From: Euonymus europaeus
Lineage: Eukaryota; Streptophyta; Magnoliopsida; Celastrales; Celastraceae
Assembly: GCA_963580455.1 (NCBI GenBank)
Contig: OY756969.1
Location: 13,798,760-13,862,759 of the forward strand
Direction of reading: 5' to 3'
DNA length: 64,000 bases
Shown here: in pieces, positions 1-12,170 of the stretch
How positions within the stretch are numbered: position 1 is the first letter of the stretch
Layout: every line of letters starts with the position of its first letter
Notes under the pieces: generated by a model
What the model was told of the DNA's origin: nothing
Seen by the model: only the letters and a program-made list of their open reading frames with translations
Database searches by the model: none
Made by a program: the position numbers and the translations under genes

Positions 1-590
1 CAAAATCTCAAATCTGAATCTTTGTGCTTATCATTCTCAAACCAAATCTTCAAGAGCATTATTTGAGCTTATCCACTTACAAATCCAGCTACCAAAGAGC
101 TATTTCTTGAGCCTAAAACTTCACCTCATACCAGGCTACAAAGAAGCCAAAATCTGAGTTTTATTGTTGTTGATTGGGTTTTGTGGTGAGCCCAAACCAC
201 TTGTATGTTAGATTGAGTTTTCGGTGAGCTTAAACCGAGTTGTATTTGGAGTTGGGTTTGTGGTGAGCTTTAAACCACATTTGGTTGTAAAAGTTTGGGG
301 TTAACTTGGATGAAACCCTAAGATGGTGGGGTGACCTTGCAAAGCCATCTTTCTAGTGGAGTGTTTGAAAATCCCAAGTGAAACTTGGGTAGTGGATGTA
401 GGCTTGGGTTAAGCCGAACCACTCTAAATCTGTTGTCTCTATTTAATTTCCACAATTCATTTAGCATATCATTTGCATATCATTCATCATTGAAATTGCC
501 ATATAAGTTGCTAGAATTAATATTGTGATAAATTAGATTTTGCTGCCTATTACAATCTTATTTGGTGTTAATCTGATTGTTCTATACTTG
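1..590 (+). mobile_element. 3' part of a Sirevirus-type Copia LTR, truncated at both ends
   Basis: This stretch is nearly identical to solo LTR positions 38725-39315 and to the reverse complement of the Copia-A LTR at 26827-28617. It begins inside the LTR because the window starts there. It stops abruptly at 590, before the last ~130 bp including the terminal CA, where unrelated GC-rich sequence begins. No coding capacity is expected. The lost LTR end points to a deletion or a secondary insertion. Confidence 0.85.
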
Positions 591-666
591 TGACGCCCCG
601 GTCCGGGCACGCCACGGGTGCCCCCCGGCACCGTCCTAGGCCACTAGTGCGATCATCCGGCGGCAT
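591..666. other. GC-rich fragment with a perfect short hairpin, origin unassigned
   Basis: About 76 bp much richer in G+C than anything around it, lying between the broken Copia LTR and the satellite. It contains GGTGCC-CCCC-GGCACC at 617-632, a perfect 6-bp stem with a 4-nt loop. Its start, TGACGCCCCGG, resembles the 5' ends of some plant Gypsy LTRs, so it may be an LTR scrap. That is only an inference, because no second copy exists in the window. Confidence 0.4.
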
Positions 667-3600
667 CTCCTTAGATCTTTTCGATGCCAAAACACCAATT
701 TTCGATCTCAAATGGACAAAACCATTAAAAGCCACTCCATGGAGAGAGTTGAGCAATTCCTAACCATCAAAGTTGATAAGTGTGCACTTTTTATTGTTGT
801 TTTATGTCCAACTTTAGTAGTATACGCCTTGTAGATTGTTTCGTTGTCAAAAAGACCAACATTCGATCTCCAATGGACAAAACCGATAAAAGCTCCTCTA
901 TCGAGAGGATTGAGCAATTTCGAACCATCAAAGTTGGTTGGTGCACACTTTTTTTGTTATTTTATGTCAAATTTTACGAATATAGACTCCGTAGCGTGTT
1001 TCGTTGCCAAAAGACGAACTTTCATTTCGAAGGATAAAACCGTTAAAAGCTTCTCCATGGAGAGAATTGAGTAATTACGAACCATCAAAATTGATAGGTG
1101 TGCACTTTTCGTTGTTGCTTTATGTCCAAATTCACTTGTATTCATTTTGTAGATTGTTCCATTGACAAAAGAACAACCTTCGTTCCGAAATGGACAAAAC
1201 TGCTAAAAGCACCTCTATCGAGGGAATTGGGCAATTCTGAAACATCAAACTTGATAAGTGCGCACTTTTTATTGTTATTTTATATCGAAATTTACTAGTA
1301 TATGCTTCAGAGATTAGTTCATTGTCAAAAAGACCAACTTTTGATCTCAAAAGGGAAAAACCGATAAAACCTCCTCTATCGAGAGAATTGAGCACTTTCG
1401 AAACGTCAAAGTTGGTCGGTGTACACTTTTATTGTTATTTTATTTAAATTTTAGGACTATAGGCTTCATTGATTGTTTCGTTGCCAAAAGATCAACTTTC
1501 ATTCCCAAATGGACAAAACCACTAAAAGCACCTCTAACGAGAGAATTAAGCAATTTGAACCATCAAAGTTGATCAGTGTGCAATTTTTATTGTTGTTTTA
1601 TGTCCAATTTTACCAGTATACACTTCGTAGATTGTTTCATTGTCAAAAAGACCAACATTCGATTTCAAATGGGCAAAATCGATAAAAGCTCCTTTATCCA
1701 GAGCATTGAGCAATTTTGAACCATCAAAGTTGGTCGGTGTACGCTTTTTATTGTTGCTATACATCAAAAATTTCTGCTATACACTTCATTGATTTTGTTG
1801 TCAAAAAGACGAATTTTCGATTTCAAATTGACAAAACCGTTAAAAGTACCTCCATGGAGAGAGTTGAGCGATTTCGAACCGTCAAAGTTGGTCGGTGTAC
1901 ACCTTTTGTTGTTATTTTATGTCAAATTTTATGACTATAAGCTATTTAGATTGTTTTGATGCCAAAATACCAACTTTCTATCTCAAATGGACAAAACCGC
2001 TAAAAGCCCCTCCAGGGAGAGAGCTGAACAGTTTTGAACAACCAAAGTTGATAGGTGTATGCTTTTTCTTGTTGCTTTACATCAAAATTTACTAGTATAC
2101 GCTTCATAGATTGTTGCGTTGTCAAAAAGACTAATTTTCGATCTCAAATGGACAAAACTGCTAAAAGTACTCCATTGAGAGAGTTGTGCGATTCTGAACC
2201 ATCAAAGTTGGTCGATGTACACTTTTTATTGTTATTTATATCAAATTTTATGACTATAAGCTCCTTAGATTGTTTCGATGCCTAAAATCGAACTTTCGAT
2301 CTCAAATGAACAAAACCACTAAAAGCCCCTCCATGGAAAGAGTTTTGAAATTTCGAACCATCAAATATGATAAGTGTACACTTTTTTTTTGTTTTATGTC
2401 CAAATTCACTTGTATTTGCTTTGAATATCGTTCCCTTGTCAAAAGAAAAACCTTTGTTCTCAATCGGACATTACAGTTAAAAACCGATCTATCGAGAGAG
2501 TTAAGCATCTTCGAACCATCAAAGTTGGTTGGTGTACACTATTATTGTTCTTTTATGTCAAATTTTACTAATATAGGGTCCTTAGATTGTTTCGATGCCA
2601 AAAGACCAACTTTCTATCTCAAACGGACAAAACTGCTAAAAGCCCTCCCTAGAAAGAGTTGAAAAATTCCAAACCATTAAAGTTGATAGGTGTACACTCA
2701 TTCTTGTTGCTTTACATAAATATTTACTAGTATACGCTTCGTAGATTGTTTTGTTGGCAAAAAGACTAATTTTCGATCCCAAATGGACAAAACCGTTAAA
2801 AACTCCTCCACGAAAAGAGTTGAGCGATTCCGAACCATTAAAGTTGGTCGGTGTACACCTTTGTTGTTATTTTATGACTATAAGCTCCTTATATTGTTTC
2901 GATACGAAAATACTAACTTTCTATCTCAAATGGACAAAACCGCTAAAAGCCCCTCCAAGGAGAGAGTTGAGCAGTTTCGAAGAATCAAAGTTGATAGGTG
3001 TACACTTTTTATTGTTTCTTTACATTAGAATTTTCTAGTATACACTTCGTTGATTGTTTCGTTGTCAAAAAGACCAATTTTCGATCTCAAACGGAAAAAA
3101 CCGTTAAAAGCTACTCCATGGAGAGAGTTGAGCAATTCCAAACTTTCAAATTTGGTCGGTGTACACTTTTATTGTTATTTTATGTCCAATTTTTTGACTA
3201 TAGGCTCCGTAGATTGTTTCGTTGCCAAAAGACAATTTTTCGTTCCCAAATGGATGAAACCGCTAAATGCACCCCTATCGTAAGAATTGAGCAATTGCAA
3301 ACCATCAAAGTTGATAAGTGTGCACTTTTTATTGTTGCTTTATATCCAAATTTACTAGTATACGTTTCGTAGATTGTTTCGTTGTCAAAAAGACCAACTT
3401 TCGTTCTCAAATTGACAAAACCAATGAAAGCTCCTCTATCGAGAGAATTGAGCACTTTCAAAACATCAATGTTGGTCGGTGTACACTTTTTATTGTTAGT
3501 TTATGCAAAGTTTAAGACTATACACTTCGTAGATTGTTCCCTTGTCAAAAGAACAACTTTCGTTCTCAATTGGATACAACCGTTAAAATCCACCTCTATC

Positions 3601-6600
3601 GAGAGAGTTGAGCAACTTCGAACCATCAAAGTTGGTTAGTGTACACTATTTGCTGTTATTTTATGTCAAATTTTACTAGTATAGGCTCCTTAGATTGTTT
3701 CGATGCCAAAAGACTAACTTTCTATCTCAAATGGACAAAACCGCTAAAAGCCCCTCCATGGAAAGAGTTGAGAATTTCCGAACCATCAAAGTTGATTGGT
3801 GTAAACTTTTTCTTGTTGCTTTACATTAAAATTTACTAGTATATGCTTCGTAGATTGTTTCGTTGGCAAAAAGACTAATTTTCTATCTCAAATGGACAAA
3901 ACCGTTAAAAGTTGCTCCATGGAGAGAGTTGAGCGATTCTGAACCATTAAAGTTGGTTAGTGTACACTTTTTATTATTCTTTTGCGAAAATTTTTACTTG
4001 TATAGGCTCCTTAGATTGTTTCGATGCCAAAAGACCAACTTTCTATCTCAAATGGACAAAACCGTTAAAAGCCACTCCACGGGGAGAGAGTTGAGCAAAT
4101 CCGAACCATCAAAGTTTATAAATGTGCACTTTCGAAACATCAAAGTTGGTCGGTGTACACTTTTTATTGTTATTTTATGTAAATTTTAAGACTATAGGCT
4201 TTGTTGATTGTTTTGTTACCAAAAGACCAACTTTCATTCCCAAATGGACGAAACCACCAAATGCACCCCTATCGTGAGAATTGAGCAATTCCAAACCATC
4301 AAAGTTGATAAGTGTGCACTTTTTATTGTTAATTTATGTCCAAATTTACTAGTATACGCTTCGTAGATTGTTCCCTTATCAAAAGAACAACCTTCGTTCT
4401 CAATCGAACACTATCGTTAAAAACCACCTCTATCGAGAGAGTTAAGCATCTTCGAACCATCAAAGTTACTTGGTTTACATTATTTAATGTTCTTTTTTCT
4501 CAAATTTTACTAGTATAGGGTCCTTAGATTATTTCGATGCCCAAATACCAACTTTCTATCTCAAATGGACAAAAACGCTAAAAGCCCCTCCATGGAAAGA
4601 GTTGAGAAATTCCAAACTATTAAAGTTGATTGGTGTACACTTCTTCTTGTTGCTTTACATAAAAATTTAGTAGTATACGCTTCGTAGATTGTTTCGTTGG
4701 CAAAAAAGGCTTATTTTCGATCTCAAATGGACAAAACCGTTAAAAGCTCCTCCATGGAGAGAGTGAAGCGATTCTGAACCATCAAAGTTGGTCGGTGTAC
4801 ACTTTTTATTGTCATTTTATGTAAAATTTTATGACTATAAGCTCCTTAGATTGTTTCGATGCCAAAAGACCAACTTTCTATCTCAAATGGACAAAACCAC
4901 TAAAAGCCCTTCCATGGAGAGAGTTGAGCAATTTCGAACCGTCAAAGTTGATAGGTGTACACTTTTCATTGTTGTTTTACATCAAAATTTTATAGTATAC
5001 ACTTCGTTGATTGTTTCGTTGTCGAAAAGACTAATTTTTTATTTCAATTTGACAAAACTGTTAGAAGCTACTCCATTGAGAGAGTTGTCCAATTCTGAAC
5101 CATCAAAGTTGGACGGTGTACACTTTTTATTTTTATTTTATGTTCATTTTTATGACTATAAGATCCTTAGATTGTTTCGATGCAAAAATTCCAAATTTCT
5201 ATCTCAAATGGTCAAAACCACTAAAATGGACAAAAGACCAACTTTTTATCTCAAATGCACAAAACCGTTAAAAGTCACTCCATGGACAGAGTTGAGCAAT
5301 TCCTAACCATTAAAGTGGATAGGTGTCCAATTTTTATGGTTGCTTTATGTCCAAATTTACTAGTATACACTTGGTATATTGTTTCGTTGTCAAAAAGAAC
5401 AACTTTCGATCTCAAATAGACAAAACCGATAAAAGCTCGTCTATCAAGAGAATTGAGCACTTTTGAACCATCAAAGTTGGTCGGTGTACACTTTTTATTG
5501 TTATTTTATGTCAAAGTTTACTAGTATAGGCTCCTTAGATTGTTTCGATGCTAAAAGATAAACTTTCTATCACAAATGGACAAAAGCGCTCAAAGCCCCT
5601 CAATGGAGAGAGTTGAGCAAATTCGAACCATCAAATTTGATAAGTCTGCACTTTTTTTTGTTGTTTTATGTCCAAATTTACTAGTATACGCTTTGTAGAT
5701 TGTTTCGTTGCCAAAAAAACCAACATTCGATCTCAAATGGATAAAATCGATAAAAGCTTCTCTATCAAGAGGATTGAGCAATTTCGTACCATTAAAGTTG
5801 GTCGATGTGCACTTTTATGGTTATTTTATGTCAAATTTTACGACTATGGACTCCGCAGATTGTTTTGATACCAAAAGACCAACATTCAATCTCAAATTGA
5901 CAAAATCGCTAAAAGCCCCTCCTTGGAGAGAGTTGAGCAATTCCGAACCATCAAATTTGATAGGTGTGCACTTTTTATTGTTGTTTTATGTCAAAATTCA
6001 CTAGTTTTTGGTCCTTAGATTGTTTCGATGCCGAAATACGTTATACCTCTAATGGATAAAACCGCTAAAAGCCCCTCCGTGGAAAGAATTGAGAAATTCC
6101 AAAAAATTAAATTTGATAGGTATACACTCCTTCTTGTTGCTTTACATAAAAATTTACTAGTATACACATCGTAGATTGTTTCATTGGTAAAAAGACTAAT
6201 TTTCGATCTCAAATGGAAGAAACCGTTAAAAGCTCCTCCATGGAGAGAGTGGAGCGATTCCAAACCATCAAAGTTGGTCGGTGTACACTTTTTATTGTTA
6301 TTTTCTGTCAAATTTTATGACTATAAGCTCCTTAGATTTTTTCGATGTCAAAAGTCCAACTTTCTATCTCAAATGGACAAAACCACTAAAAGCCCCTCCA
6401 TAGAGAGAGTTGAACAATTCTGAACCATCAAAGTTGATAGGTGCACGCTTTTTATTGGTTCTTTACATCAAAATTTTCTAGTATGCACTTCGTTGATTGT
6501 TTCATTGTTAAAAAGACCAATTTTCGATCTCAAATGGACAATACCGTTAAACGCTCATCCATGGAAAGAGTTGAGCAATTCCGAACCTTCAAACTTGGCG

Positions 6601-6804
6601 GTGTACACTTTTTATTGTTATTTCTGTCCAATTTTTCGACTATAGGCTCCGTAGATTGTTTCATTGCCAAAAGACAATTTTTCATTCCCAAATGGACGAA
6701 ACCTCTAAATGCACCCTTATCGTGATAATTGAGCAATTCCGAACCATCAAAGTTGATAAGTGTGCACTTTTTATTGTTGGTTCATGTCTAAATTTACTAG
6801 TATA
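667..6804 (+). repeat. ~160-bp tandem satellite, block 1 (about 38 monomers, + polarity)
   Basis: Diverged head-to-tail monomers. The landmark GTGTACACTTTTTATTG recurs near 1099, 1258, 1418, 1577, 1737, 1896, 2056 and 2215, which gives a period of 159-160 bp. Other landmarks are ATGGACAAAACC, GAGAGAGTTGAGCAATT and GATTGTTTCGTTG. Monomers mostly alternate between type A (ATGTCCAAATTTACTAGTATACGC) and type B (ATGTCAAATTTTACGACTATAGGC), so the real unit is a dimer of about 320 bp. Near 4117-4140 two monomers are fused by a deletion. Open frames across the block, up to 172 codons at 4788-5306, are not genes: they shift frame from monomer to monomer and match no known domain. Confidence 0.93.
6800..6804. 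repeat. Target site duplication GTATA, left of Athila-1
   Basis: GTATA directly precedes the LTR start TGATAAGTGCC and recurs directly after the right LTR at 17684-17688. Joining the two flanks restores the satellite reading CTAGTATACGCTTCG. This proves the element borders. Confidence 0.93.
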
Positions 6805-8007
6805 TGATAAGTGCCAGAATATACATTTTTAAAGTGATAAAATACTACCAAAGCAATGCCAAGAAATTGTGCTTAAAGCTGAATTTTCAAGATTATTGTA
6901 CTTAAGATCTTCTTGGATGTTTTGCAGGTTAAGAGGTAGTAAGACCTGTCCGAATGAGATTTGATCTTCAGAAAAGTTTTAGAGGACACTTCAAGCTTTG
7001 TAGGAAGTGCTGTTTCACAAAAATCGGAGTTCGTTTGGGCCTCTAAAGGGTTCCTCGAAGTCAAGTTTGGAAGTTATATCCGAAGCAGAATTTCTGTTTG
7101 AAGACCAGACCTTTAGAAGCCCATAACTTGAGCTTCTGATGTCCAAATTGAGTGATTAAAAAGCCCATAATTATCTACACATTTGTATCAACAATATTGA
7201 TGAAGGGTTTAAGTTCATAATAGGCTTCGTTTAGGCCCAGAATGCAGTTACAAGATTAGTGTGTAAATTGGAAGTTGATGTCATTGATGATACCATTTCC
7301 ATTCAAAGAGTGGACAATCCACCACCAAAAGATGGCACTGACTCCTCCACGATGTGCTCATTTTCTCTATAAATAAAGAGGAGAAGGAGTAGAAGAAGGG
7401 AGCTTGGAGAAGGAGTGGAAGCAAAAAGAGGAGAAGGAAAAGAAGAAAACAAGGCTTGTGTTTGTAATTATGTTTTTATGTTTCATGTTTTATTTGGTTA
7501 TGTATAACTAAACTCTTGTTAGTTAGGGCTTGTCTTGAAGCCCTAAGCATGCTTTCAATTTTATAAGTTGTGTGGATTTCAATTTCTACAAGCATGATGA
7601 TTTTGATTTTTCCATGTTATGTGAGTTCTAGTATTGTGTTTCTTTGAGTAGCTAACTTTGAAGCATGTATTAGAATTAATTGTTGTAGAATACCTAAGTA
7701 CAAATACCATGTATTAGGATTCTTGTGACATTCATATTCTCTTTGCTCTTATTGGATTCTTGATTGTTGATTGATGCAAACTCCATGCTAGATTTCGATT
7801 AAGAATACACGTAATGAGGTAGACGCCATACACTTTACACGCAATTAAGAGAGAATCATACAACTTGAGTTTGGTCATGACCTTGTTGTGAATGTTGTCA
7901 TCATATGCTTGTTAAAATTGTTAGTCTATTATTTCTTATAAATTGTTTGAATGTTTTGTGGTGGATTGTGAGTCTTAGCTATTGTTTTCATTAATATCAA
8001 TTCTCAT
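6805..8007 (+). repeat. Athila-1 5' LTR, 3' end deleted
   Basis: It aligns with 41071-42386 of the Athila-2 LTR. It lacks a segment of about 95 bp near 7690 and the short CACACGAATTTGATGGACAATC stretch near 7322. It then jumps at 8007/8008 straight into the internal leader, so the terminal ~225 bp of LTR (including the C-homopolymer and CATAACA) are absent. Only a nucleotide or so is shared at the junction, consistent with illegitimate deletion. Confidence 0.88.
7368..7375 (+). promoter_or_regulatory. TATA box of Athila-1 5' LTR
   Basis: TATAAATA preceded by TTTTCTC and followed by a purine-rich AGAGGAGAAGGAG stretch. The same arrangement occurs in every LTR copy of this family (16781-16788, 41660-41667, reversed at 26766-26773 and 61989-61998). 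It is the probable LTR core promoter, with transcription starting shortly downstream. Confidence 0.65.
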
Positions 8008-8088
8008 TATTAATTTATGTTCATGGTTGGCCTCGCCACCTAAGTAGTTCATTTATATTGTTATTTTTCCTATTTTGCAGATACATGA

Positions 8089-9690
8089 ATGTCCAGCTCA
8101 AATCTTGAGAACTTATCGAGTGACGACATTTCGTTAAACACAAAATTAGCAGATATCCGTTTATTTTGTCAAAGAGACCATCGTACTCCAGAGAGATCAC
8201 CTTTGTCATCACCAACTACAAGTCCCAGAGCCCCAGTTCAAATGGAAGAAGAACCAGATAACATGAACAAGCCACTTAAGGATTTCTTTGTGCCTCAAGC
8301 AGCAGATCAAGCTTCATGCATTGTCTATCCCCAGACTACTATAGACAACTTTTAACTAAAGTCAGGAATGGTTCATTTGTTGCCTACGTTCTTAGGCCAT
8401 GCTGGAGAAGATCCTCACATGCATCTTAAAGAATTCTCTGATGTCTGTTCCACAATTAAAATAAGAGGTTTAACTGATGAGCAGGTTCATCTGCGATTGT
8501 TTCCATTTAGTCTGAAGGAACAAGCAAAGACATGGCTTCACTCTTTACCAAGAGCTTCAATTAGAACATGGACAGATTTGGCAAACAAGTTCTTGATGAA
8601 ATTCTTTCCAGCTCAAAAGACAAATAAAATAAGGAAAGAGATAGTGAGCATCCAAGAAAATGATGGAGAAGCATTCCACGAATATTGGGAGAGATACAAG
8701 AGGCTCTTAAGCTCTTATTCTCATCATAATATTCAAGAATGGCTACTAATGCAATATTTTTATGAAGGGATGCTAGATTCAGATCGCAAAATGGTGGACG
8801 CCACATCCGGTGGTGGATTGATGAATAACAATGCCGGACAAGCCAGGGAGATGTTTGAAACTCTGTCAACTAATTCTCAACAATGGAGCTACAACAGAGT
8901 GAGAGAACCTCAGAAAAGGGCTGGAATCTATGAAGCACAATCAAGTTCAAACATGGAAGCCCAAATTGCAAACTTGACAAATATGGTGAAGCAGTTAATC
9001 GTTCAAGGCTCTCAAGTGTGTGCTGTGTGCAGTACACCTGGACATGCTATGGAAAGTTGTCCACAAAATGAAGTTGCGGTCTTGGATGCACAAATAAATG
9101 CATTTGGTACTTATCCAAATCAGAATCAAAACCAAATGCAATGGCCAAGGAATGATCCATTTGCTCCTACCTACAATCCAAGATGGAGGAATCATCCAAA
9201 TTTTAGATGGAGTAATAATCAACCAATGCAACAACCTTTTGCTCAATTACCACAACATCGGGTTCAAGTGGAGCCTCCGAAACCATCACTTGAAGATATG
9301 GTTACATCTATGGCACAGAGCACTCAAGCATTCATGCAGAAAACTGATAACGCCATTGCAAATTTGGAACAACAAATGGGACAGTTAGCCACTGCATTAA
9401 ATCAAAGAGAACCTGGAAAGCTTCCTGGCCAAGTTGTTGTCAACCCTAAGATTAATGAACATGCTAAAGCAATCACTCTGAGGGGAGGGAAAATAATTGG
9501 AAAAATGAGCGTGCCAGAACAGGAGAAGAACCTTGACTCTGACAATATGATCAATCCAGACGTTCTAGATCCAAATTCTAGCAGCAGTGCTACTCCTTTC
9601 CAGGAAACGCCAAACCTTCAGGTTAACTCTAACCTTCCAAATTATATTTCTTTACATGCTCCTTTTCGTAGCAGATTGCAGAAATCAAAG
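8089..9690 (+). pseudogene. gag: Athila-1 gag (capsid and nucleocapsid), one nonsense mutation
   Basis: Gag forms the retrotransposon particle and packages RNA. The start at 8089 is supported by identical context in Athila-2 and lies just after a pyrimidine tract ending in CAG at 8080. The retrotransposon-gag core follows, around residues 110-200, with the motif LFPFSLKEQAKTWL. A zinc knuckle of form CX2CX4HX4C is intact, with its C, C, H, C codons at 9019, 9028, 9043 and 9058. A glutamine/asparagine-rich tail follows and runs in frame into protease. TAA at 8353-8355 replaces the GAA (Glu) codon present in Athila-2; the frame is otherwise continuous to about 9990. Family assignment is firm; the gag/protease border is approximate. 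Confidence 0.9.
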
Positions 9691-12170
9691 AAAGAAGATC
9701 CAATGCAAGGAATCTTGGATACTTTCAAGAAGGTGGAGATTAACATTCCTTTTTTAGATACCATCAAACAAATGCCAAAATATGCAAAGTTCCTCAAGGA
9801 TTTGTGCACAAATAAGAGGAAGTTCAAAGAGTTTGAAACGATTAAGGTTTCGGAAGAAGTTTCAACTGTTCTACAAAGCAAACTCCCTCTCAAGCTAAAA
9901 GATCCGGGCAGTTTTACTGTTCCTTGTATCATTAGGGGTCACAGGTTTGAGAAAGCTCTTCTTGACTTAGGTGCATCTGTCAATCTAATGCCTTTTCTGT
10001 TTTTGAATCTTTGAATATAGAGGAACTAAAGGCGACCTCTGTGAGCATCCAGTTGGCAGATTGATCAATCAAATACCCTAGGGGTATTCTGGAAGATGTC
10101 TTAGTCAAAGTTGACAGATTAATCTTACCTGCTAATTTTCTAGTAATAGAGATGGAGCCGATTCCATTGTCAGAAGTAAAATTAACCTTAATTCTTGGTC
10201 GTCCATTCATGACCAATTCAGGTACCAAAATTGATGTTCAAAAGGGTACACTAACTATGAATGTGCAGGGACAAACGATTGAGTACAAGGTATTTGGAGC
10301 ACTCAAATTAACAAGTGATGAACATTACTGTTTTCACTTAGATGCGTTAGATACAATTTGTCAACAGGTGTTCAATGAAAGTTGTGGTCGAGATATTGTG
10401 GACAAAGTTTTAGTTCATTACATTGGAACCATCGATGAGGATAAACAAGCTAGCAAAGTCTTAGCTCGCCTTGAAGCCTTACCTTCTTTAGGTATGTATA
10501 TTTCTGCCTTTGAGCCTTTACCAGTGCCTAAGACAAAACTTGTACCATCTGTTGTGCAGGCACCTCAATTGGAGTTGAAGAAACTACCAAAGCATTTGAA
10601 GTACGCGTATGTGGGCGAAGAAAGTACATTGCCAGTAATCATTGCGTCTGACCTCAGCATTGAAGAAGAAGAGAAATTGTTGAGGGTACTAAAAGAGCAT
10701 AAAACATCAATCGGATGGAGTATTGTTGATATCAAAGCAATCAGTCCCTCTAGATGTATGCATCGAATACTACTAGAGGAGGGAACAAAACCAACAAGAG
10801 AAGCCCAACGCAGACTTAACCCAATAATGAAGGAGGTGGTGCTAAAAGAAGTACTCAAATTGCTAGATGTTGGCGTCATTTACCCTATCTCTGATAGCAA
10901 ATGGGTTAGTCCGGTAAAAGTGGTTCCTAAAAAATCTAGAGTTACAGTAGTCCTTAATGAAGATAATCAGTTGGTTCCCACACGAGTTCAAACAGGATGG
11001 CGTGTTTGCATTGACTATAGAAAGCTTAATTCAGGTACTAGAAAAGATCATTTTCCACTACCTTTTATTGATCAAATGTTGGAACGTCTTGCAGGTCATA
11101 GCCATTATTGTTTTCTTGATGGATATTCGGGCTACAATCATATTGCGATAGCACCAGAAGATCAAGACAAGACGACATTTACTTGTCCATATGGTACATT
11201 CGCCTAAGACGCATGCCTTTTGGTCTTTGTAATGCTCCAGGTACTTTTCAAAGGTGTATGATGAGCATATTTTCAGATATGGTGGAGCACATTATTGAGG
11301 TATTTATGGATGATTTTAGTGTATTTGGTTCATCTTTTGATAAATGCCTTCATAACCTCGCTTTGGTCTTAGAAAGATGCCAAGAATGCAATCTAGTTTT
11401 AAACTGGGAAAAATGTCATTTTGTGGTACAACAAGGAATTGTACTTGGTCATATCATCTCTAGCAAGGGAATAGAAGTTGACAAAGCAATAGTGGATCTG
11501 GTAAGTAATCTTCCACCTCCATCTACAGTTAAGGAAATAAGATCTTTCCTTGGACATGCAGGTTTCTATAGGAGGTTCATCAAGGATTTCTCCAAGATAG
11601 CTAAGCCATTGTGTAACTTACTATCCAAGGATGTGACATTTGAGTTTGATGAGACATGTTTGATAGCTTTTAACAAGCATAAACTCCTTCTTACGTCAGC
11701 ACCGATCATGATGCCTCCCAATTAGAGCCTTCCTTTTGAACTAATGTGCGATGCTTCCGATTATGCTGTAGGAGCAGTTTTGGGACAACGAGTAAATAAA
11801 GTACCTCATGTTATCTACTATGCTAGTAGAACACTCAATGATGCCCAAGTAAACTACTCCACTACAGAGAAGGAGCTCATTTCTGTTATTTTTGCTTTAG
11901 AAAAATTTCATGCATATTTGATTGGCACTAAAGTAATTGTATTTTCTGATCATGCAGCTCTTAGGTATCTTCTTCAAAAGAAGGATGCGAAGCCTCTCTT
12001 GATTAGATGGATTCTATTACTTCAAGAGTTCGATCTGGAGATTAAGGACAAAAAAGGATCCGAGAATGTAGTGGCCAATCACCTCAGCCGTTTGGAAAAC
12101 AATTTAGTGACCGAAGAAGACTCTTTGCCTCTAAATGATAATTTTCCTGATGAGCAATTATTATCTTTAT
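9691..12170 (+). pseudogene. pol: Athila-1 pol: protease, reverse transcriptase, RNase H, broken
   Basis: Protease: the active-site motif DLGA at 9964-9975 is followed by VNLMP, then a 1-bp deletion near 9993 and a TGA at 10062-10064 (AGA in Athila-2). RT: finger and palm motifs around 10790-11640, including IDYRKLN, FLDGYSGYN and PFGLCNAPGTFQ, with an intact catalytic FMDD at 11303-11314. A 1-bp deletion at about 11204 splits YGTFA from the next motif. TAG at 11723-11725 replaces the TGG of Athila-2. RNase H (about 11740-12100) keeps [10 protein letters not shown], the STTEKEL glutamate, VFSDHAAL and an altered [11 protein letters not shown], where Athila-2 has ADHLSRL. At least four lesions mean no full polyprotein can be made. 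Confidence 0.9.

Noticed and set aside
2740..2775. CENP-B-box-like TTTCGTTGGCAAAAAGA in the satellite
   Set aside because: The TTCGTTGG half matches the mammalian box, but the essential CGGG core is replaced by AAGA-type sequence in most monomers and plants lack a true CENP-B; treated as coincidence.
4788..5306. 172-codon open frame (and dozens of 60-130 codon frames) in the satellite
   Set aside because: They repeat the same short peptide in shifting frames because the monomer has few stops; the unit is not a multiple of three, the frames are broken irregularly, and both strands show them.
667..6804. Tandem repeats as a possible CRISPR array
   Set aside because: There are no short repeats with unique spacers; the repeats are contiguous ~160-bp monomers in a eukaryotic plant genome with no cas genes.
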